The notes beneath the pieces are model-generated. The model was not told the origin of the DNA. It saw only the letters and a list, made by a program, of their open reading frames with translations, and made no database searches. DNA of 64,000 bases. Origin: Streptomyces sp. NRRL F-6676 (GTDB taxonomy: Bacteria; Actinomycetota; Actinomycetes; Streptomycetales; Streptomycetaceae). Positions 7,461 through 17,195 of the stretch are shown in pieces. The stretch covers positions 62,001 to 126,000 of the forward strand of contig NZ_JOHS01000003.1 of the NCBI RefSeq assembly GCF_000725625.1, written 5' to 3'. The position numbers and the translations under genes are program-made. Each line of letters opens with the position of its first letter. The stretch's first letter is position 1.

Positions 7461-10400
7461 TCAGCGGGGCGCCGGGACCGGCACGCCCATGACCTCCCGT
7501 GCGTGGCGGTCCGGGACCATGCCCAGGGGCCAGGCCTGCCAGGCGGTCTCCAGGCTGACGCCGCGTTCCAGCAGGAGCTGGTACGCGGAGACGTAGTCGT
7601 CCAGCTTCGGGTCCCGTAGCGGGTGAGTGGCCCGGGCGAGCTGGGAGAGTTCCTCCTGGGCCACCGCCGTGCCGACCTCCACCCCGCCCGGCGCGGCGTA
7701 CGGCAGCAGCGTGCAGCGCAGGAAGCGGGCCCAGTCCTCGCCCCGCCGGTCCCCGTACGACGTGAACAGGCCGAGCGCCTCGTCGCACAGCCCGAGCGCG
7801 GCCTGGGTCCGCGCGTTGCCCGCGTCGACCACCGCAAGCTCCAAGCACGTCCACGCCTCGCCGTGCGCCACCCCGATGCGCTGGAAGTCGGCCCGCGCGT
7901 CGACGAGCAGCTGCCGGGCGAAGCCGGAGTTGCGCAGCGAACCGGTCTGCGCGGCCCGCTGGTCGCGGGTGACCCGCGCCGAGTGGTGCCGCGCGCACGC
8001 CAGCCCGTACACGTCCCGCATCCGGGAGAACATCGTGCGCGAGCGCTCCAGCTCGCGCACCGCCCGGTCCAGGTCGCCGGTCTCCTCCAGCGCCTGGCCC
8101 AGGTAGTACACGGTCCACGCCTCGCCCCGCGCGTCCTCGTTCTCCCGGTGCCGTACGGCCGCCCGGCGCAGCGCGTCCACCGCCTGCGCGGCCTCGCCGC
8201 CGACCAGCAGCGTCCGCGCCAGCTGGGTCAGCGCCCAGGCCTCGCCGCGGCCGTCGCGCGTGCGGCCGTACAGATCGAGGGCGGCCCGCAGCTCCGCCTC
8301 CGCGCGGTGCGGGTCGCCCATCCGCAGGGCGAGCTGGCCGAGCTGGTAGTGGGTCCAGGCCTCGCCGTGCACGGAGTCGTTGCGCCGGTGCAGCGTGAGC
8401 GCCTCGTCGAGGAGTTCCAGCGCCTCGGCCAGCCGGGAGCGGTCGCGCTCCACCGCCGCCAGCGCGTGCATCGTCCATGCCCGGTCCGCCGCCAGCTCCG
8501 GCGCCGCCTGGAGGTCCATCGCCTCGCGCAGCTTCGCCGCCGCCTGCGCCAGCTGCCCCTGGTGGTGCAGCGTGATGCCGAGCGAGCACAGCGCCCGCGC
8601 CGCACCGGCGTCGTGGTGCGCCTCCAGGTAGAGGTCCACGACCGACGTCAGGGTGGTCCGGGCCCGGTCCAGCTCGCCGAGCTGACGTGCGGCGATACCG
8701 GTGCGCCACTGCACGGACCGCACCAGCAGCCCCTGGCCCACCGACTGCGCCAGCTCGCTGATCTCGCCCAGCCGGTACAGGTCGCCGCGCAGCAGGCAGT
8801 AGTCGCACAGCGCGCCGAGGAGGTTCAGCACCGCCGCCTGGTCGACGCCCTCCGCGTGCCGCAGGGCCGCGGTGATGAAGCTCGACTCGTCGTCCAGCCA
8901 GTGCAGGGCCGCGTCCAGCGAGACGAAGCCGTGCGAGCCGAAGCGGTCGGAGCGGGTCGACATGTTGCCGTCGACCAGCCGCAGCACCGAGTCGGCGAGC
9001 TCCGCGTAGTTCGCGATCAGCCGCTCCTGCGCCGCCGCCCGCTCGGCGGGCTCCTCCTCGTCGGCCAGCCGGGCCGCCGCGAACGCCCGTACGAGGTCGT
9101 GCAGCCGGTAGCGGTCGCCGCGGACGTGGTCGAGCAGGCCCGCCCGGGCCAGCGCGGTGAGGTGCCGGGCCGCCTCCTGCTCGTCCGTCGCCAGCAGGGA
9201 CGCGGCCGCCGCGGCGCCCAGCGAGGCCCGGCCCGCCAGCGCCAGCCGGCGCAGCAGCCGACGGGCGCCGTCGGGCTGGTCGGTGTAGCGCAGCCACAGG
9301 GCCCGCTCCACCGGCTCGACGGGCCCGTACGCGCCCAGGTCCGCGGCCAGCCGCTGCGGGGTGCGCGGCCCCAGCGAGGAGCCGGCCAGCCGCAGCGCCA
9401 GCGGCAGCCCGCCGCACAGCTCCCGGATCCGCTCCGCCGACTCGGCGTCGTACGGCCCCGAGGGATCCTGCGCGGACGTCTTCAACAGCTCCTCCGCACC
9501 GGCCGCGTCCAGCGGTCGCACGGGCAGCTCGTGCACCCACGCGGACAGGTCCGGCGGCAGCGCCAGCGGTTCCCGGGCGGTGACGAGGATCAGGCTCTCG
9601 GAGTGCTCCGGGACCAGCGCGCGGACCTGCGCCACGTCGTGCGCGTCGTCCAGGACGATCGTCACCGGCAGGCCCGCCAGATGGCGGTCGTACAGCTCGC
9701 CCAGCCGTTTGACCTGCTGGTCCGGTGCCGAGCGCTCCCGGAACAGCAACTGTTCGCGGGGCGCGCCGAGTCGGTTGAGCATGTGCAGCAGCGCCTCGCG
9801 GGTGGACAGCGGCGGCTCCTCGGGGCTGTCGCCGCGCAGATCGACGACGCACGCGCCGCGGAACTGGTCGCGCAGGTCGTGCGCGGCGCGCAGCGCCAGC
9901 GAGGTGCGGCCCGCGCCGGGGGCGCCGTGCAGGACGACCACGGTGGGCCGGGTCTCGGTGCTCGCGCGGGCCGCGTGCACCCACTGCGCGATCCGCGCGA
10001 GTTCCGTGCGCCGGCCCGCGAACCGGTCGACGGGTTCGGGCAGCTGTCCGAAGGACTGGGCGAGCACGTTGCGGCTGCGGGCGGCGGCGCTCTTGTCGCT
10101 GCCGCGCAGCCGGGGCGCGGTCCTGTTGGCCGGCCCGGTGGAGGCGGCGAGGACGCGCTGCTGGTCGAGGAACGGGCGGATGCCGCGCACCTCCAGCGCG
10201 GTCAGCCACTGGAGCCGGAGCTGTTCCGGGCCGCCGGGCTGGCCGAGCGCGCCCGCCTGGTGGTGGGCGGCGGGCACGTGCGCGGCGCCCACCTTCACGA
10301 CGGTGGCGGCGGCCCCGACGACCCCGACGGCGACGCCCGCGCCGATCGCGGTGCCGGTGCCCGTGCCGAGGGCGACGTCGGAGACGACGGCGGCGAGGGC

Positions 10401-10664
10401 GGCGACGCCCGCGACCATCAGGGCGGTGCCGGCACCCGCCTTCGCGTACCGCTGGGCGAACGTCTGCCGGCCGGCCTCCGCGTCGTCCAGGGCGCGGGTG
10501 TAGGCCTCGTACTCCTCGGCCGCCGCCCCCGCCATCGCGTCCAGGGCGGTGCGGGCGCGGGACAGCAGGACGCCGCCGTCCGTGCGGCCGCCGGAGCGGC
10601 GCACCTCCTCCTCCACGGCCCGGGCCAACAACCGCTCCGCCTCCGCGCGATGCGCGTCCCGCAT
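7461..10664 (-). CDS. STAND-class NB-ARC/TPR regulatory protein
   Basis: 1067 residues in three parts. Residues 1-140 form a helical head ending in two hydrophobic, Gly/Ala/Val-rich segments (about 75-135) that could sit in a membrane. A nucleotide-binding domain follows (GRRTEL at about 220, P-loop HGAPGAGRTS at 246-255, Walker B VTIVLDDAH, and the GLPLALRL box typical of NB-ARC). The C-terminal half holds TPR-like repeats, many with the pattern GEAWT. The P-loop has Arg253 where Lys is expected. By analogy with AfsR/NB-ARC proteins it should be a signal-activated oligomerising switch; there is no DNA-binding domain and no enzyme domain I can see. ATG at 10664 has GGGGGAG in front, at the foot of a long hairpin. 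Confidence 0.8.
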   Translation of the reverse strand: MRDAHRAEAERLLARAVEEEVRRSGGRTDGGVLLSRARTALDAMAGAAAEEYEAYTRALDDAEAGRQTFAQRYAKAGAGTALMVAGVAALAAVVSDVALGTGTGTAIGAGVAVGVVGAAATVVKVGAAHVPAAHHQAGALGQPGGPEQLRLQWLTALEVRGIRPFLDQQRVLAASTGPANRTAPRLRGSDKSAAARSRNVLAQSFGQLPEPVDRFAGRRTELARIAQWVHAARASTETRPTVVVLHGAPGAGRTSLALRAAHDLRDQFRGACVVDLRGDSPEEPPLSTREALLHMLNRLGAPREQLLFRERSAPDQQVKRLGELYDRHLAGLPVTIVLDDAHDVAQVRALVPEHSESLILVTAREPLALPPDLSAWVHELPVRPLDAAGAEELLKTSAQDPSGPYDAESAERIRELCGGLPLALRLAGSSLGPRTPQRLAADLGAYGPVEPVERALWLRYTDQPDGARRLLRRLALAGRASLGAAAAASLLATDEQEAARHLTALARAGLLDHVRGDRYRLHDLVRAFAAARLADEEEPAERAAAQERLIANYAELADSVLRLVDGNMSTRSDRFGSHGFVSLDAALHWLDDESSFITAALRHAEGVDQAAVLNLLGALCDYCLLRGDLYRLGEISELAQSVGQGLLVRSVQWRTGIAARQLGELDRARTTLTSVVDLYLEAHHDAGAARALCSLGITLHHQGQLAQAAAKLREAMDLQAAPELAADRAWTMHALAAVERDRSRLAEALELLDEALTLHRRNDSVHGEAWTHYQLGQLALRMGDPHRAEAELRAALDLYGRTRDGRGEAWALTQLARTLLVGGEAAQAVDALRRAAVRHRENEDARGEAWTVYYLGQALEETGDLDRAVRELERSRTMFSRMRDVYGLACARHHSARVTRDQRAAQTGSLRNSGFARQLLVDARADFQRIGVAHGEAWTCLELAVVDAGNARTQAALGLCDEALGLFTSYGDRRGEDWARFLRCTLLPYAAPGGVEVGTAVAQEELSQLARATHPLRDPKLDDYVSAYQLLLERGVSLETAWQAWPLGMVPDRHAREVMGVPVPAPR

Positions 10665-10672
10665 GCCACGCT

Positions 10673-10734
10673 CCCCCTGTCGCACCGGCCATCCGCCACC
10701 AGTGTCCTTGGCGGACGGCCGGTGCGACAGGGGG
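10673..10734. promoter_or_regulatory. 26-bp inverted repeat over the STAND gene ribosome-binding site
   Basis: Arms 10673-10698 and 10709-10734 are complementary at 25 of 26 positions around a 10-nt loop. In the mRNA of the minus-strand STAND gene the 3' arm ends in CAGGGGG, which is the Shine-Dalgarno sequence itself, so the hairpin would hide it. It could equally be a protein-binding site or a terminator of antisense transcription. Confidence 0.8.
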
Positions 10735-10902
10735 CGTGGGGGGTGGGGGCCTCATAGCGCGGGGGTGCGTGCTGTCGAGCGCCTGCGGGCGGGTGGGGGC
10801 TTATCGCGCAGTTCGCCGCGCCCCATTCGCCCGGCGGCTTCGTAAGGTGAGGTACGCGGCCCGGTGCCGCGGACGCTCGGTCAGCTCAGCGGAAGGCGCA
10901 CC
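10735..10902. other. Leader region of the DUF255 gene with degenerate GC repeats
   Basis: Contains two loosely repeated GGGTGGGGGC-type blocks and a CGCGCAGTTCGCCGCGCCCC segment that resembles one arm of the common Streptomyces palindrome also present at 59009-59059. No ORF is supported here. Confidence 0.4.
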
Positions 10903-12933
10903 TTGTCCAACCGACTCGCCCACGAGACCTCCCCCTACCTCCTCCAGCACGCCGAGAACCCCGTCGACTGGTGGCCCTGGTCCCCGGAGGCCTTCGAGGA
11001 CGCGCGCCGCCGCGATGTGCCCGTACTTCTCAGCGTCGGCTACAGCAGCTGCCACTGGTGCCACGTCATGGCGCACGAGTCCTTCGAGGACGAGGCGACC
11101 GCCGCGTACATGAACGAGCACTTCGTGTCCGTCAAGGTCGACCGCGAGGAGCGTCCGGACGTCGACGCCGTGTACATGGAGGCCGTCCAGGCCGCCACCG
11201 GGCACGGCGGATGGCCGATGACCGTCTTCCTCACCCCGGACGCCGAGCCGTTCTACTTCGGGACCTACTTCCCGCCCGCCCCCCGCCACGGCTCGCCCTC
11301 CTTCCGGCAGATCCTCCAAGGCGTGCACCAGGCGTGGACGGAGCGCCGGGAGGAGGTCGCCGACGTCGCCGGGAAGATCACCCGGGACCTCGCCGGCCGC
11401 GAACTGGCGTACGGCACCGCGCAGGTCCCCGGCGAGCAGGAACTGGCGCAGGCACTGCTCGGGCTCACCCGCGAGTACGACGCGCAGCGCGGCGGCTTCG
11501 GCGGGGCGCCGAAGTTCCCGCCGTCGATGGTGCTGGAGTTCCTGCTGCGCCACCACGCCCGCACCGGCTCCGAGGGCGCGCTGCACATGGTGGCGGACAC
11601 CTGCGAGCGGATGGCCCGCGGCGGCCTCTACGACCAGCTCGGCGGCGGCTTCGCCCGCTACTCCGTCGACCGCGACTGGGTGGTGCCGCACTTCGAGAAG
11701 ATGCTCTACGACAACGCCCTGCTGTGCCGTGTCTACGCACACCTGTGGCGGTCCACCGGCTCCGGCCTCGCCCGGCGGGTCGCGCTGGAGACCGCCGACT
11801 TCATGGTCCGTGAACTGGGCACCGCCGAGGGCGGGTTCGCCTCCGCGCTCGACGCCGACAGCGACGACGGCACGGGCAGGCACGTCGAGGGCGCCTACTA
11901 CGTGTGGACGCCCGCTCAGCTCGCCGAGGTTCTCGGCGAGGAGGACGCCGAGCTCGCCGCCCGGCACTTCGGCGTCACGGACGAGGGCACCTTCGAGCAC
12001 GGGCAGTCCGTGCTGCAACTCCCGCAGTCCGACGGCGTGTTCGACGCGGAGCGGATCGCCTCCGTGCGCACCCGGCTGCTCGCCGCGCGGTCCGCGCGCC
12101 CCGCCCCCGGCCGCGACGACAAGGTGGTCGCCGCCTGGAACGGGCTCGCGATCGCCGCGCTCGCCGAGACCGGCGCCTACTTCGACCGCCCCGACCTGGT
12201 CGACGCCGCGCTCCGCGCCGCCGACCTCCTCGTCCGGCTGCACCTGGACGAGCACGGCCGGCTGGTCCGTACGTCCAAGGACGGACGCGCCGGCGCGCAC
12301 GCGGGCGTACTGGAGGACTACGCGGACGTCGCCGAGGGCTTCCTCGCGCTGGCGCACGTCACCGGCGAGGGCGTCTGGCTGGAATTCGCCGGGCTGCTCC
12401 TCGGCCATGTGCGCACCCGGTTCACCGGCGAGGAGGGCACGCTGTACGACACGGCGGCCGACGCCGAGCGGCTGATCCGCCGGCCGCAGGACCCCACGGA
12501 CAACGCCACCCCCTCCGGCTGGACCGCCGCCGCGGGCGCCCTGCTGTCGTACGCCGCGCACACCGGGTCCGACGCCCACCGCACCGCCGCGGAGCAGGCG
12601 CTCGGCGTGGTGCGCACGCTCGCCCCGCGCGCCCCCCGCTTCATCGGCTGGGGCCTCGCGGTCGCCGAGGCGCTGCTCGACGGCCCGCGCGAGGTGGCGG
12701 TCGTCGGCCCGTCCCTGGAGGACGAGGCCACGAGGGCCCTGCACCGCACGGCGCTCCTCGCCACGGCCCCGGGCGCGGTCGTCGCCGCCGGCCCCGAACA
12801 CGGCGAGGAGTTCCCCCTCCTCGCCGACCGCCCCCTGAAGCAGGGCGCCCCGACCGCCTACGTCTGCCGGGGCTTCGTCTGCGACGCTCCCACCACCGAC
12901 GTCGACCGCCTGCGCACGGCGCTGGGCGGCTGA
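10903..12933 (+). CDS. DUF255 (YyaL/SSP411-like) thioredoxin-fold protein
   Basis: 676-residue member of the family that couples an N-terminal thioredoxin-like domain to an (alpha/alpha)6-barrel resembling N-acylglucosamine 2-epimerases. Family hallmarks are at the N-terminus: [19 protein letters not shown], then [17 protein letters not shown], with the CxxC motif, and [12 protein letters not shown]. The barrel contains [19 protein letters not shown]. The biochemical activity of the family is not settled. TTG at 10903 with GGAAGG at 10891-10896 is preferred over the upstream in-frame ATG/GTG possibilities because similarity starts exactly at SNRLAHE. Confidence 0.92.
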   Translation: MSNRLAHETSPYLLQHAENPVDWWPWSPEAFEDARRRDVPVLLSVGYSSCHWCHVMAHESFEDEATAAYMNEHFVSVKVDREERPDVDAVYMEAVQAATGHGGWPMTVFLTPDAEPFYFGTYFPPAPRHGSPSFRQILQGVHQAWTERREEVADVAGKITRDLAGRELAYGTAQVPGEQELAQALLGLTREYDAQRGGFGGAPKFPPSMVLEFLLRHHARTGSEGALHMVADTCERMARGGLYDQLGGGFARYSVDRDWVVPHFEKMLYDNALLCRVYAHLWRSTGSGLARRVALETADFMVRELGTAEGGFASALDADSDDGTGRHVEGAYYVWTPAQLAEVLGEEDAELAARHFGVTDEGTFEHGQSVLQLPQSDGVFDAERIASVRTRLLAARSARPAPGRDDKVVAAWNGLAIAALAETGAYFDRPDLVDAALRAADLLVRLHLDEHGRLVRTSKDGRAGAHAGVLEDYADVAEGFLALAHVTGEGVWLEFAGLLLGHVRTRFTGEEGTLYDTAADAERLIRRPQDPTDNATPSGWTAAAGALLSYAAHTGSDAHRTAAEQALGVVRTLAPRAPRFIGWGLAVAEALLDGPREVAVVGPSLEDEATRALHRTALLATAPGAVVAAGPEHGEEFPLLADRPLKQGAPTAYVCRGFVCDAPTTDVDRLRTALGG

Positions 12934-12983
12934 CCACGGGAGCGGGAGCGAGGGCGGGGAGCCGGGAGCCGGGGGCCAGGGCC

Positions 12984-13724
12984 CTAACGGGCCCGGTCCG
13001 CCGGGCGGTCGTGGGTCAGGGCGCGTTCCACGATGGCCTCCAACTGGTCGTGGTGAGCGCCCTTCCAGTAGGCCCGCCCGCACTCCCGGCACTGCGCGAA
13101 CACGTCGTACGTGCGCCGCGTGCCGCCTTCGAGCTGTGCGGCGACCTCTTCCTTGGTGGCCGCGCGGAGCAGCCCGTTGCAGGCGGTGCACCGGGTCCAC
13201 GGGTGCGGCTCGGGCGCGAAGCGGTCGAGGACCTCGCGCAGCTGTTCGTCGGGGCGGGTGCTGTACACGAACGCGCCCGCCCACAGCTCCCTGCGGCGCA
13301 GCAGCCCCCGGTCGCGGCTGAGCAGCACACGCCGTTCGGCGGCGGAACGGGCGGCGAGCGCGGGATCGCCGATGTCGAGGGACTCGTACGCCGTGTCGAC
13401 GCCGAGCAGCCGCAGCCGGCGCGCGAGGGTGCCCAGGTGGACGTCGAGCAGGAAGCGCAAGGGGGCGCCCGGAACACGCTGGGGGCGCGCGACGGGCCGT
13501 ACGGCGACGGACTCGCCGGCGGCGGGGACGTGCGAGGCCGGGACCTCGCGGCCGTTCACCACCAGCGCGCCGACCTCGGTGAGGGGCACGCCGAGCGACT
13601 CGACGACATGGCCGAGCGTGGAGACGCCGTCGGTGACGGCCGTACTCGCGCCGCCGCGCCGTGCGGCGGGGACGAACAGGTGCAGCTCGGGGGCGAACTC
13701 GATGTGGATCTCCGGTCCGTTCAC
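12984..13724 (-). CDS. Mut7-C RNase-domain protein with ubiquitin-like N-terminus
   Basis: 246 residues. The first ~85 look like the ThiS/ubiquitin-like domain that precedes Mut7-C in actinobacterial members (VGALVVNGREVP). The middle carries the PIN-like Mut7-C core: RFLLDVHLGTLARRLRLLGVD, then LLSRDRGLLRR with acidic residues spaced for metal binding. The C-terminus has a zinc ribbon, CTACN and CRECGRAYW. The family is inferred to be a nuclease, without a well-defined substrate. The start chosen is the GTG at 13724; the open frame runs further upstream but only through GC-rich intergenic sequence. It converges with the DUF255 gene, 50 bp away. Confidence 0.85.
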   Translation of the reverse strand: MNGPEIHIEFAPELHLFVPAARRGGASTAVTDGVSTLGHVVESLGVPLTEVGALVVNGREVPASHVPAAGESVAVRPVARPQRVPGAPLRFLLDVHLGTLARRLRLLGVDTAYESLDIGDPALAARSAAERRVLLSRDRGLLRRRELWAGAFVYSTRPDEQLREVLDRFAPEPHPWTRCTACNGLLRAATKEEVAAQLEGGTRRTYDVFAQCRECGRAYWKGAHHDQLEAIVERALTHDRPADRAR

Positions 13725-13982
13725 CCGGCCAGGATGGCACGGGGGCGGGGGAACGGCCCCGGGATTTTCCGGCGGGCGGCGGCCTCGGAGCACCGGGGCC
13801 GGGACGGGGCCGGGGGCGGGGGCGCTCGGCGGGTGCCCGGGCGGAACACCCGGGGAGAGCGCCCGGGTGGAGCGCCCGGGCAGAGCGCCCGGCCGGTGCC
13901 GGCCCGCTCGCCCGCATGCGCGAAGGGCCACGGCGTGACGCCGTGGCCCTGTCGTGCGCGGTCGTGCGTGGGTGGGGACGGT
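13725..13982. other. GC-rich spacer with short degenerate tandem repeats
   Basis: Between 13850 and 13895 an AGCGCCCGGG-type unit recurs three times at 13-15 bp spacing. Otherwise only the terminator at 13924-13950 is recognisable. This stretch forms the promoter side of the Mut7-C gene, but no clear -10/-35 pair is visible. Confidence 0.4.
13924..13950 (-). terminator. Perfect hairpin terminator of the hemolysin III-type gene
   Basis: A perfect 13-bp inverted repeat (AGGGCCACGGCGT and its complement around one central G) begins 33 bp past the stop of the minus-strand gene ending at 13983. Confidence 0.8.
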
Positions 13983-14708
13983 CTACGCGTGCTGGTACGC
14001 CACCAGGGAGATCCCCACGTAGTGCACGGCGAACGCCGCGAGCGTGAAGGAGTGGAAGACCTCGTGGAAGCCGAACCAGCGCGGTGACGGGTTGGGACGC
14101 TTGATGCCGTAGACCACGCCGCCCGCGCTGTAGAGCAGGCCGCCCACGACGACCAGGACCAGGACGGCGATGCCGCCGGTGTGCAGGAAGTCGGGCAGGT
14201 AGAAGACGGCCGCCCAGCCCATGGCGAGGTAGCACGGGGTGTACAGCCAGCGTGGGGCGCCGACCCAGAACACCCGGAAGACGATGCCGGCCGCGGCCGC
14301 CGCCCAGATGCCCCACAGCAGCCACTGCCCCTTCGCCTCCGGCAGGAGCAGCATGGTCAGCGGCGTGTAGGTGCCCGCGATGATCAGGAAGATGTTGGCG
14401 TGGTCCAGGCGGCGCAGTACGCCGTCCATGCGTGGGCTCCAGTTGCCCCGGTGGTACAGCGCGCTCACGCCGAACAGCAGGCAGGCGGTCAGTATGTAGA
14501 TCCCGCAGGCGATCCGGCCCCGTGGGGAGTCGGCGAGCGCGGTGAGGACCAGGCCGGCGACGAGGACGGTCGGGAACATGCCGAGATGCAGCCAGCCGCG
14601 GAGCCTCGGCTTGGCCGGATGGGGAAGGGAGAGCGCCACGGGACCACGGCCGGCGGCGGCCGGCGTATCCGTGGGCGCGTCGGGGACGGGCGCAGTCATG
14701 CGGGGCAT
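13983..14708 (-). CDS. Hemolysin III / PAQR family membrane protein
   Basis: 241 residues with seven predicted transmembrane segments. Family signatures are present: SALYHRGNWS with the first conserved Ser/His set, DHANIFLIIAGTYTP, and near the C-terminus FHEVFHSFTLAAFAVHY, supplying the His residues of the predicted metal site of the CREST/PAQR superfamily. Bacterial members are called hemolysin III-like, but a haemolytic role is not established; they may be membrane hydrolases or regulators of membrane fluidity. ATG at 14708 has AGG five nt upstream; ATG at 14699 is the alternative. A palindrome sits directly over the start region. Confidence 0.9.
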   Translation of the reverse strand: MPRMTAPVPDAPTDTPAAAGRGPVALSLPHPAKPRLRGWLHLGMFPTVLVAGLVLTALADSPRGRIACGIYILTACLLFGVSALYHRGNWSPRMDGVLRRLDHANIFLIIAGTYTPLTMLLLPEAKGQWLLWGIWAAAAAGIVFRVFWVGAPRWLYTPCYLAMGWAAVFYLPDFLHTGGIAVLVLVVVGGLLYSAGGVVYGIKRPNPSPRWFGFHEVFHSFTLAAFAVHYVGISLVAYQHA

Positions 14709-14711
14709 CGT

Positions 14712-14729
14712 ACCTACGGAACCGTAAGT
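14712..14729. promoter_or_regulatory. Candidate TetR-type operator at the hemolysin III-type gene
   Basis: ACCTACGGAACCGTAAGT contains the perfect palindrome TACGGAACCGTA (14715-14726) with near-symmetrical flanks. It starts 4 bp upstream of the ATG and overlaps a possible minus-strand -10 (TAACTT, 14731-14726). TetR-family operators in Streptomyces often have this form; no tetR gene is adjacent. Confidence 0.5.
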
Positions 14730-15101
14730 TACGCGTGAGTCCGGTTCTCGTGCGGACGAAATCCGGACGGCCACCGGTGCCGCACGCGGCCCCCCATGCG
14801 GCACGCGGCCACTCCTGCGGGGGCGGCCACCCCCGCAGTATGCGGTCACTCGCACACATGCTCCCACAGGTGTGCACCGCCGGATTCGCGGAACCCATTC
14901 CGGACGAGAAGAAACCCGCTCTCAAGTGGCATTGCTCACGCCGCTCAGTTGTGCGGCCCTCTGGACATATGGGCGGCAGAGTCGGATGATCAAATGAGTG
15001 CGGTCGGCACCGGATGAGCGCCGAGGGATCGACGCCGTGACGCATCCGGGTCGCAGCCCCCACGGGGCCTCCAATACAAAACCCCTCATCTAGGAGCAAT
15101 C
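14730..15101. other. Regulatory gap before pckA
   Basis: About 370 bases without a supported gene. It holds a perfect 9-bp-stem hairpin (14815-14838), a second weaker one (arms GCACAC 14852-14857 and GTGTGC 14870-14875) and the pckA ribosome-binding site AGGAG near 15092. I could not identify a convincing -35/-10 pair for pckA. Confidence 0.4.
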
Positions 15102-16946
15102 GTGGCGCGCGACATCGCGGCTCCCACCACCGTTCCCCCCACCGTCCCCACCCGCCATCAGGAACTGATCTCGTGGGTCGACGAGATCGCCGAACTGACG
15201 CAGCCGGACAACGTGGTCTGGTGCGACGGCTCCGAGGCCGAGTACGAGCGCCTGTGCGGGGAGCTCGTCGCCAAGGGCACGTTCACCAGGCTCGACCCGA
15301 TCAAGCGGCCGAATTCCTACTACGCCGCCTCCGACCCCTCGGACGTGGCGCGCGTCGAGGACCGTACGTTCATCTGCTCCGCGAAGGAGGAGGACGCGGG
15401 CCCGACCAACCACTGGAAGGACCCCGCCGAGATGCGGGAGATCTTCCGGGGGCGCGACGGCGAGGGGGGCGTGTTCCGCGGCTCCATGCGCGGGCGCACG
15501 ATGTACGTCGTCCCGTTCTGCATGGGCCCGCTGGGCTCCCCGCTCTCCGCGCTCGGCGTGGAGATCACGGACTCGGCGTACGTCGCCGTCTCCATGCGCA
15601 CCATGACCCGCATGGGTCAGCCGGTCCTGGAGGAACTCGGCGAGGACGGCTTCTTCGTCAAGGCCGTGCACACCGTCGGCGCCCCGCTGGCCGAGGGCGA
15701 GCAGGACGTCCCCTGGCCCTGCAACAGCACCAAGTACATCTCGCACTTCCCCGAGGACCGCGAGATCTGGTCCTACGGCTCCGGATACGGCGGCAACGCG
15801 CTGCTCGGCAAGAAGTGCTACGCCCTGCGCATCGCCTCCGTCATGGCCCGCGACGAGGGCTGGCTCGCCGAGCACATGCTGGTGCTGAAGCTGACCCCGC
15901 CCACCGGGCAGCCCAAGTACGTCGCCGCCGCCTTCCCCTCGGCCTGCGGCAAGACCAACCTCGCCATGCTGGAGCCGACGATCTCCGGCTGGACGGTGGA
16001 GACCATCGGCGACGACATCGCCTGGATGCGGTTCGGCGAGGACGGCCGGCTGTACGCCATCAACCCGGAGGCCGGCTTCTTCGGCGTCGCCCCCGGCACC
16101 GGCGAGCACACCAACGCCAACGCGATGAAGACGCTGTGGGGCAACTCCGTCTTCACCAACGTGGCGCTCACCGACGACGGCGACGTGTGGTGGGAGGGGA
16201 TGACGGAGGAGACGCCGGCCCACCTTACGGACTGGAAGGGCCGGGACTGGACCCCGGACTCCGACGAGCCCGCCGCCCACCCCAACGCCCGCTTCACCAC
16301 CCCCGCCGCCCAGTGCCCGATCATCGCGCCCGAATGGGAGGACCCCCGGGGCGTACCGATCTCGGCGATCCTCTTCGGCGGCCGGCGTGCCACCGCCGTA
16401 CCGCTGGTGACGGAGTCCTTCGACTGGAACCACGGCGTCTTCCTCGGCGCGAACGTCGCCTCCGAGAAGACCGCCGCCGCCGAGGGCAAGGTCGGCGAAC
16501 TGCGCCGCGACCCGTTCGCCATGCTGCCGTTCTGCGGCTACAACATGGGCGACTACATGGGCCACTGGATCGAGGTCGGCGCCGACAAGGACCAGGCGAA
16601 GCTCCCGAAGATCTACTACGTCAACTGGTTCCGCAAGAACGACGAGGGCAAGTTCGTCTGGCCCGGGTTCGGCGAGAACGGGCGCGTGCTGAAGTGGATC
16701 GTCGAGCGGCTGGAGGGGAAGGCCGACGGCGTCGAGACGCCCATCGGCATCCTGCCGACGAAGGAGTCGCTGGACACCGCCGGGCTCGACCTGTCCGAGG
16801 CCGACCTGGAGTTCCTGCTCACGGTCGACAAGGAGGCGTGGCGCGAGGAGGCGGCGCTGGTGCCGGAGCACCTGAACACGTTCGGTGAGCACACCCCGCG
16901 GGAGCTGTGGGACCAGTACCGGGCGCTGGTGCGGCGCCTGGGCTGA
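15102..16946 (+). CDS. pckA: Phosphoenolpyruvate carboxykinase (GTP)
   Basis: Converts oxaloacetate plus GTP to PEP, GDP and CO2, the first committed step of gluconeogenesis and a main anaplerotic valve between the TCA cycle and glycolysis. The 614-residue length is that of GTP-dependent enzymes. The kinase-1 P-loop is [13 protein letters not shown] (Ser280-Thr285), the metal site lies in TIGDDIAWM, and [21 protein letters not shown] matches the GTP-binding loop region. The active-site Arg region reads [13 protein letters not shown] start with AGGAG upstream. Monocistronic, followed by two terminator hairpins. Confidence 0.97.
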   Translation: MARDIAAPTTVPPTVPTRHQELISWVDEIAELTQPDNVVWCDGSEAEYERLCGELVAKGTFTRLDPIKRPNSYYAASDPSDVARVEDRTFICSAKEEDAGPTNHWKDPAEMREIFRGRDGEGGVFRGSMRGRTMYVVPFCMGPLGSPLSALGVEITDSAYVAVSMRTMTRMGQPVLEELGEDGFFVKAVHTVGAPLAEGEQDVPWPCNSTKYISHFPEDREIWSYGSGYGGNALLGKKCYALRIASVMARDEGWLAEHMLVLKLTPPTGQPKYVAAAFPSACGKTNLAMLEPTISGWTVETIGDDIAWMRFGEDGRLYAINPEAGFFGVAPGTGEHTNANAMKTLWGNSVFTNVALTDDGDVWWEGMTEETPAHLTDWKGRDWTPDSDEPAAHPNARFTTPAAQCPIIAPEWEDPRGVPISAILFGGRRATAVPLVTESFDWNHGVFLGANVASEKTAAAEGKVGELRRDPFAMLPFCGYNMGDYMGHWIEVGADKDQAKLPKIYYVNWFRKNDEGKFVWPGFGENGRVLKWIVERLEGKADGVETPIGILPTKESLDTAGLDLSEADLEFLLTVDKEAWREEAALVPEHLNTFGEHTPRELWDQYRALVRRLG

Positions 16947-16978
16947 GCCGCCCGGCCCGACGGACACCAGGCACCGTA

Positions 16979-17005
16979 CGGCGGCCGGGGCGAGCCCGGC
17001 CGCCG
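16979..17005 (+). terminator. pckA terminator
   Basis: Perfect 11-bp stem CGGCGGCCGGG / CCCGGCCGCCG with a 5-nt loop, 32 bp past the pckA stop. Confidence 0.75.
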
Positions 17006-17065
17006 GGGATACGTCCGCGGCGGGCCGGCCGCGCTCCTCGTCGGCCGGCGCCCGCCACGGCGAAA

Positions 17066-17093
17066 CGGCCCCGCACAATGGCGTGCGGGGCCG
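17066..17093. terminator. Second hairpin between pckA and the convergent gene
   Basis: Perfect 11-bp stem CGGCCCCGCAC / GTGCGGGGCCG with a 6-nt loop. Because the next gene (17196-17654) runs on the minus strand, it probably terminates that transcript or backs up the pckA one. Confidence 0.7.
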
Positions 17094-17195
17094 CGGGCTT
17101 GGGGGGCGGATGCCGGGGGCCGTGAGGCACCCGGCCCGCGCGCCGCTGCGGGGGCGCGCGGACCGGGGCCGCTTTTTTCGGGAGGCGGACCCGCG

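Noticed and set aside
7171..10755. A 1194-codon minus-strand frame parallel to the STAND gene
   Set aside because: Its product is Arg/Ala/Gly-rich noise; the STAND frame (P-loop, TPRs) is the real one.
13850..13900. Possible CRISPR-like or tandem repeat array
   Set aside because: Units of 13-15 bp, only three, no spacers; simple GC-rich slippage.
10801..15099. A 1432-codon open frame on the minus strand
   Set aside because: It runs opposite or through DUF255, Mut7-C and other well-supported genes, with Arg/Gly/Pro-biased composition typical of high-GC shadow frames.
16205..16235. TTA codon in pckA (CCACCTTACGG)
   Set aside because: Out of frame: the codons are CAC CTT ACG.
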